From Echinometra lucunter (taxonomy: Eukaryota > Echinodermata > Echinoidea > Camarodonta > Echinometridae): a stretch of DNA of 64,000 nt. Shown here one piece after another: positions 61,241-64,000 of this stretch. The stretch lies in the NCBI GenBank assembly GCA_029962745.1, contig CM057157.1, positions 30,097,973 to 30,161,972 on the forward strand, in the 5' to 3' direction. Below the pieces are notes generated by a model. The model was given only the letters and a program-made list of their open reading frames with translations. It was not told where the DNA came from and did not search any database. Each line of letters opens with the position of its first letter. Position 1 is the stretch's first letter. The translations under genes and the position numbers were made by a program.

Positions 61241-63821
61241 GAGAAAGATGGAACTACTTTACAATTCTATGATTTATCTTACCAGCATGACCCCACTTGG
61301 CCAATAAAGCTCCCTATTTCTAATTCATTTGAAGGCTAAACATCCTCTTACCTACATGTATTACTCTTGTTTGAGGTCTTCCTAATTTGGAATTTTAGTA
61401 TTCATCATATTCCTCAATCAGTACACTGTCTTAGAATGAGTTATGTATAGCAACAAATTGTACTTTATCATGTCATGCATAAATGAAAGTTAAGGTGGTT
61501 GACAATGGAGCTTGTTACTGAGAAAGATTTTGGACAATATCAATCTACAAAGTAATAGTATAAGTATTGGTATTAAGAACTGACCTCTAACACCCAAGGC
61601 TTCAGCTTCCTGTCCAGTAGTACATCAAACCCTAGAACTTCAAAGCACACACTGTCATTGCTTGAACTGCCACCAGGACGACAGTTACGGTAGGCATGTA
61701 ATACGTGAGGTTCCGCTACAATGATGGTCTTCACTAGAACATCCTGCATGTAAACAAACAAGTATAGAACTAATTTTACTACAGGTAGCCAAGTGTAAGA
61801 CTGAGGATCTGTGTCAGTGATTATGTAAGGATACAAATTTTACCAATTGATTTTGCCAGTGAAATAAGCCTTAGAGCTAAATTCATTTGCTAAAGTAATA
61901 CTGTTCAGATTGAATTCATAGCAAGACTATACTAATTTCAAATAGTATGGATACTGTCAATATCAGGTTGGAATGATAATAATAAGAAGAATAGTGGGTT
62001 CTTGTCTGTCAGACTCAACACACCTGGGGCTCCACTGTTATCCTGGCTTTAGCATGGCTACTATTACAGTGTTTACCTGATTATATCTCCACATCTCTAT
62101 GTCCCCACTTTTAGACCAGAGAGTTCTAATAAGGATATACGACGTTTTGATATAGGGTATTTTTATGTGTCTGAATGCCTGTATATTGATATGTCGCAAG
62201 AATACTTGTACACTGTAGTATATCAAAATGATGGTTTGAACATTGTTTCATTTGATTATCATATATTTATACAACATACATTCATGTCTGAATGCTCTCA
62301 TATCCATATGTCTTATAAGCAGTCTGGGCTTATTCGCAGAGCGCGCTAATAGTTCATCCAACCTCTACTTCCGGATTCTTTGCCAGAATATATGAATGCG
62401 TTGAATGCTACCATTATTGTATAACGGGATGTTGTCTCTGAACGGTCTCATATCAATGTCATATATCTATACCTTGTACGAACAAAAAATAACTCAGTCT
62501 GTCTGAAAGCACCCTCAGTAAGCAAAAGATGCTCAAGGGCCAAAGTAATTTCTCTCTTTTTTCTCTGTCCGAGACATCCATACACTACTCCCTCACTCAC
62601 CGCAATGTTCTTCCACATGGTAGTAACATCATAATCCTTGCGTCTGAGATAGTCTGTCAGGTATGATATAGAACGTTTACTTCCTGTGCTCACGTCGGCA
62701 CTACGCTGAAAGTTAGAATTCTTCTTGTTGATGGAATAGTTGGTGAGATGCATGAACAGTTGATCCTGAATCAAGCAAACAAACAAATATGAGGAGAATA
62801 TGAAGTTATAGGTCTTTGCTGAAGCCTCAAACTATATTCAGTTCTTAATAATAATATTTCAACACTACCTATGACACAGTGCCTTTAATGAAAACAAACT
62901 GATCCGCAAGTAGTTAAAGAGATGCAAGAAAAGTTGATCCTAAATTGAACAAACAAACTTGAGGAGAATTTAAAAAAGCAGGTCCAAAATGAAGCCTCAC
63001 ACTGTCAAATTGATATATTTATAATAACAGTTCAATACCACTAACGGCACCATGCCTTTAATAAAAACAAATTGATCTATAAGGAGTTAAAAAGAAATAC
63101 TGAAATAGATAAACGTCTTGGCATGTGATGTCCTTTCTAAAAAAATAATCAAAATGGGAATATTCCAGAAGTGACCTCAGAAATGAAACCATGCTTTAAA
63201 TATGAACTTATTTGTGTGGATTCGGGCCTATAGATTCCATGCCATGTTCCTCTGTCATATATATCACCTTCTTATCAGTATTAATTCTTTCACATATGAA
63301 CAAGAGCTATCAGAATGTACTCACCACACTGTTATCAGTAAGCTGAATCAATACTCCTTTCACATATGAACAAGAGCTATCAGAATGTACTCACCACATT
63401 GTTATCAGTAAGCTGAATTAATACTCCTTTCACATATGAACAAGAGCTATCAGAATGTACTCACCACATTGTTAACAGTAAGCTGAATTAATACTCCTTT
63501 CACATATGAACAAGAGCTATCAGAATGTACTCACCACATTGCTATCAGTAAGCTGAATTAATACTCCTTTCACATATGAACAAGAGCTATCAACGAATAC
63601 TCACCACATTGCTGTCAGTGGGTTGTAAGTATTGCTCCGTTCCCATACGGACCAAGCCATCCGGGTACAGGAATATCCTCAAAGGATCGCACGACGTCAC
63701 CAGGACATAGACGCGCAAGTCAAACTTGAAGCCTTCCAGAAGGAAAGGTTTGTCTACGTACTCCTGGACTATCACGTGATCCTGAGGGGGTATCTGTTCG
63801 CCATTCCTATACAGTGTGATC
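51725..63821 (-). CDS. TTLL7: Tubulin polyglutamylase TTLL7 (11 exons, 5' partial)
   Basis: TTLL7 ligates glutamate side chains to tubulin C-terminal tails, preferring beta-tubulin, on microtubules, axonemes and in neurons. Eleven exons read in phase to about 714 residues and match vertebrate TTLL7 from mid ATP-grasp domain to the C-terminus. The order is VIVQEYVDKPFLLEGFKFDLRVY; HLTNYSINKK; the metal-binding LLDRKLKPWVLEVNRAPSFG; a basic microtubule-binding stretch (DKRKGMAAQKAESQKRL; RRRLDIEKRKAEI; YENRNMGKFRRIYPP; FLSGRAASIQRD); an Asp-rich then Ser/Arg/Pro-rich linker; and the TTLL7-specific KYHKPRIASYWLVKLDS...FNRLLWSHGQGLWNCF region. The exons coding about the first 175 residues lie past the right edge. 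The last 40 residues do not resemble vertebrate TTLL7. Poly(A) site unknown; a minus-strand AATAAA at 50142-50147 is one candidate. Confidence 0.95.
52473..52655 (-). CDS. TTLL7: TTLL7 exon (SSWETIF...QHH)
   Basis: Acceptor TTTTGATGTAG, donor CATCATAG|GTAAGC. It encodes SSWETIFSKSSEVVTGSE and CCRRVVELCQDCLLIVYQFA, closely matching the vertebrate TTLL7 C-terminal region, then a divergent KVNNNKSGYSSAG stretch. No long open frame is visible here because the correct frame is short on both sides. Confidence 0.9.
53026..53120. mobile_element. Probable LINE/SINE 3' tail
   Basis: AAGCACTTGGAAACAAAATG and AAGCGCTATACAAATGTTATC followed by ATTATTATTAT is the widespread tail of L2/CR1-type retroelements and SINEs that borrow it. 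Confidence 0.5.
53163..53340. repeat. Short minisatellite (ATTAGACCAAATGGNA) next to a TTLL7 donor
   Basis: About ten degenerate units of 15-20 bp built on TTAGACC.A.TGG. The array runs up to a few bases from the donor of the exon at 53348-53589. Confidence 0.8.
53348..53589 (-). CDS. TTLL7: TTLL7 exon (HDSWKYHKP...WNCFSSS)
   Basis: Acceptor ATATCTTTCAG, donor CAGG|GTGAGT. It encodes KYHKPRIASYWLVKLDS, KRRKVIDIVRSNVKALIQRI, DVENIRLYRILSKVFNRLLW and SHGQGLWNCF, the most diagnostic TTLL7 segment outside the catalytic domain. Confidence 0.97.
54398..55006 (+). pseudogene. Relic of a dispersed repeat-type ORF inside a TTLL7 intron
   Basis: An open frame of about 200 codons on the strand opposite TTLL7, between exons 53348-53589 and 55627-55755. 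It reads YYQARKATEDEGEDKDGIES, ISASVFAELVMYIEEKRMDE, then VFKLNNLVHLFQNCVEQPGV, LKKRLQAHFPDLRAHRQGQD and a TADIVYQNIFHKHEFRGTF region. The pattern (ELV.YIEE...VFKL..L..L...G...LK..L..HFPD.....G...LL) is, as I remember it, common in multi-copy predicted proteins of corals and echinoderms. No ATG begins the frame; the first in-frame Met is well inside it. I see no upstream exon and a stop soon after a coding-like stretch. A fragment of a transposon-linked family is likeliest; a live exon of a nested gene is less likely. Confidence 0.5.
55420..55560 (-). mobile_element. tRNA-derived SINE fragment
   Basis: The minus strand reads TGTTATAGTGGATTTTATC (A-box-like), then AAGGGTTCAAATCCTGGCC with a good B box (GGTTCAAATCC), then TGGCACTAACATCTTTTGGC. 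It lies in the intron beside the TTLL7 exon at 55627-55755. Confidence 0.6.
55627..55755 (-). CDS. TTLL7: TTLL7 exon (DDLSAALREK...ILDQ)
   Basis: Acceptor TTATTTTCATAG, donor GATCAG|GTAGGA, phase 0 at both ends, 43 codons. It encodes DDLSAALREKEDEMMKKM and SLKEMRIKFPGKTDDEATM, matching the vertebrate segment before the NWKYHK motif. Confidence 0.93.
56152..56538 (-). CDS. TTLL7: TTLL7 exon (Asp-rich and Ser/Arg/Pro-rich linker)
   Basis: Acceptor TTGTCTCCTCTCAG, donor GTG|GTAAGA, phase 0, 129 codons. It starts PLSSMP, continuing RGPK from the exon before, as in vertebrate TTLL7. It includes an Asp/Glu run coded by GAT/GAC triplets (56440-56495) and a low-complexity part with RPQSAQRPGSARPLSAS and RSRSLTRPKSS, probably disordered and phosphorylated. 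Confidence 0.92.
56970..57082. mobile_element. Fold-back repeat (GGGCCCTGTTTCATAAAACTTATCA family)
   Basis: TTATCAATAACAAGTTGCAATAAC at the left pairs with GGCAGTTGTTACTGATAAG at the right. It is followed by TTTTATGAAACAGGGCCCTGG, with CTGATTGGCTGAGAGC in the centre. In a TTLL7 intron. Confidence 0.7.
57151..57260. repeat. Poly-C run then (CAAAA)n
   Basis: A run of about 17 C at 57151-57167, then CACACAAA and CAAAACAAAA-type simple sequence. Open frames across it are compositional. Confidence 0.9.
57530..58578. repeat. 157-bp satellite, about 6.5 units, each with a DR1 motif
   Basis: The anchor ACCCAAGTTTG recurs at 57571, 57736, 57893, 58050, 58207, 58364 and 58521; all but the first step (165) are exactly 157. 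Each unit has TGACCTGAAATGACC and TGACCTTTGACCT (57668, 57825, 57982, 58139, 58296, 58453), then CCATGTGACCTCTGAC. It lies in the TTLL7 intron between exons 56152-56538 and 58809-58895. Confidence 0.95.
58579..58670. repeat. 11-bp minisatellite (GACGGACGGAC)n
   Basis: Starts as GGAC tetranucleotides, then settles into an 11-bp unit repeated about seven times. It directly abuts the 157-bp satellite, followed by ACCTCCGGTGGGCGAGAC. Confidence 0.95.
58809..58895 (-). CDS. TTLL7: TTLL7 exon (EDELLDML...RGPK)
   Basis: Acceptor TTTTTTATCCCAG, donor AAG|GTAGGT, phase 0, 29 codons. EDELLDMLQQCDLSDGE and FRGPK align with the equivalent vertebrate TTLL7 segment. Confidence 0.92.
60171..60431 (-). CDS. 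TTLL7: TTLL7 exon (basic helix and FLSGRAASIQRD)
   Basis: Acceptor TTCTTTTATGGCAG, donor GTACAG|GTAAGT, phase 0, 87 codons. It holds RRRLDIEKRKAEIRVKLAQV, YENRNMGKFRRIYPPHDK and AFEIFLSGRAASIQRD. In the family this basic region contacts the microtubule surface. Confidence 0.97.
60881..61069 (-). CDS. TTLL7: TTLL7 exon (NRAPSFG, end of catalytic domain)
   Basis: Acceptor TTTTTGATGTCAG, donor CAGAAT|GTAAGT, phase 0, 63 codons. It opens VNRAPSFGTDEKIDLDIKSG; the Asn belongs to the ATP/Mg binding motif E-x-N of the ATP-grasp fold. The basic DKRKGMAAQKAESQKRLL follows. Confidence 0.97.
61200..61250. repeat. (GAAA)n microsatellite
   Basis: GAAA tetranucleotides in the TTLL7 intron, just left of exon 61585-61743. 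Confidence 0.9.
61585..61743 (-). CDS. TTLL7: TTLL7 exon (VAEPHVLHAYR...KPWVLE)
   Basis: Acceptor GTTTACATGCAG, donor TTAGAG|GTCAGT, phase 0, 53 codons. IIVAEPHVLHAYRNCRPGG and CFEVLGFDVLLDRKLKPWVL are close to identical to vertebrate TTLL7 and carry the catalytic metal-binding Asp and Glu. Confidence 0.98.
62601..62765 (-). CDS. TTLL7: TTLL7 exon (QLFMHLTNYSINKK)
   Basis: Acceptor TTTGCTTGATTCAG, donor ATTGCG|GTGAGT, phase 0, 55 codons. FMHLTNYSINKKNSNFQR is the TTL-family signature, then TGSKRSISYLTDYLRR and DVTTMWKNIA. Confidence 0.98.
62766..63090 (-). repeat. Tandem duplication of about 174 bp that includes an exon start
   Basis: Intron sequence next to exon 62601-62765 repeats with a period near 174 bp. 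At 62939 the minus strand has ATTTAG|GATCAACTTTTC, a copy of the true acceptor and exon start GATTCAG|GATCAACTGTTC. The decoy frame reads DQLFLHLFNYLRI before a stop. Confidence 0.8.
63291..63604 (-). repeat. 70-bp tandem repeat carrying a TTLL7 exon-intron boundary
   Basis: CACATATGAACAAGAGCTAT recurs at 63291, 63361, 63431, 63501 and 63571. The donor copy ACTCACCACA (minus strand TGTGGTGAGT) is at 63321, 63391, 63461 and 63531 (T of TCACC), each 70 bp apart and in step with the true donor at 63601. Confidence 0.95.
63605..63821 (-). CDS. TTLL7: TTLL7 exon (VIVQEYVDKPFLLEGFKFD), first in window
   Basis: Acceptor TTTGTTTCTCATAG, donor AATGTG|GTGAGT, 217 bp. It encodes YRNGEQIPPQDHVIVQEYVD, FLLEGFKFDLRVYVLVTSCD and IFLYPDGLVRMGTEQYLQPT. 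These include the ATP-grasp Gln-Glu-Tyr hinge and the K-F-D-x-R substrate/nucleotide motif. The first base completes a codon from an exon right of the window. Confidence 0.98.
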
Positions 63822-64000
63822 CTATGAGAAACAAAGAAAAAAGAGAGAAACAAAAAAAGAAGTATAATTGATACCAGTAACCATTACCTTTCATGTCCTT
63901 ATCTCTCCTATTTCATTTCTGTATATATAACATATGTGATTTCATCTTTTGCAGAAGTTGCCCCTTGAGCGTTTGATTATCAAGTGGATATGGCGCCTTA

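Noticed and set aside
63291..63604. CRISPR-like array with 70-bp period
   Set aside because: The entire unit repeats, including an exon border; it is a tandem duplication.

Overview
Invertebrate animal (metazoan) nuclear DNA: split genes with short coding exons and GT-AG introns, AT-rich non-coding sequence, and very many short palindromic transposons and microsatellites. The repeats (fold-backs ending in GGGAGCGTTTCATGAA or GGGCCCTGT, CCAGCAAACAC/AACGTT elements, tRNA-derived SINEs) and the close match of TTLL7 to its vertebrate counterpart suggest a marine deuterostome, most likely an echinoderm such as a sea urchin. The species cannot be named from sequence alone. There is one assembly gap of 500 N (17102-17601).

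Layout. (1) 483-2618, plus strand: the last three exons of a gene ending in a laminin-G domain (extracellular matrix or cell-surface protein); its 5' part lies left of the window. (2) 2619-14020: no gene seen; MITEs, a tandem duplication interrupted by one MITE, and microsatellites. (3) 14021-36050, plus strand: a four-exon gene for a 260-residue, cysteine-rich, single-pass membrane protein that I do not recognise. Its second intron is 19.4 kb and holds the gap, a roughly 4.2 kb element with long inverted ends, triplet-repeat arrays and SINE/MITE clusters. (4) 36051-51724: no convincing gene; a duplicated A-B segment, more MITEs, and possibly the long 3' UTR of the next gene. (5) 51725-63821, minus strand: eleven coding exons, about 714 residues, of TTLL7 (tubulin polyglutamylase), running from the middle of the ATP-grasp catalytic domain to the stop codon. 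Its first exons lie beyond the right edge. Splice phases agree across all eleven exons. A relic of a dispersed repeat-type ORF lies inside one TTLL7 intron on the opposite strand (54398-55006).

The three genes show no functional link or operon; each is a separate transcription unit. The most notable structure is in and around TTLL7. The terminal coding exon heads a tandem array of about eight degenerate copies of itself, and the farthest copy still reads in frame. The intron after the first visible exon carries four evenly spaced 70-bp copies of that exon's splice-donor boundary. The same intron also holds a copy of the next exon's acceptor boundary. A further intron holds a 157-bp satellite in which every unit has a perfect DR1-type nuclear-receptor motif.
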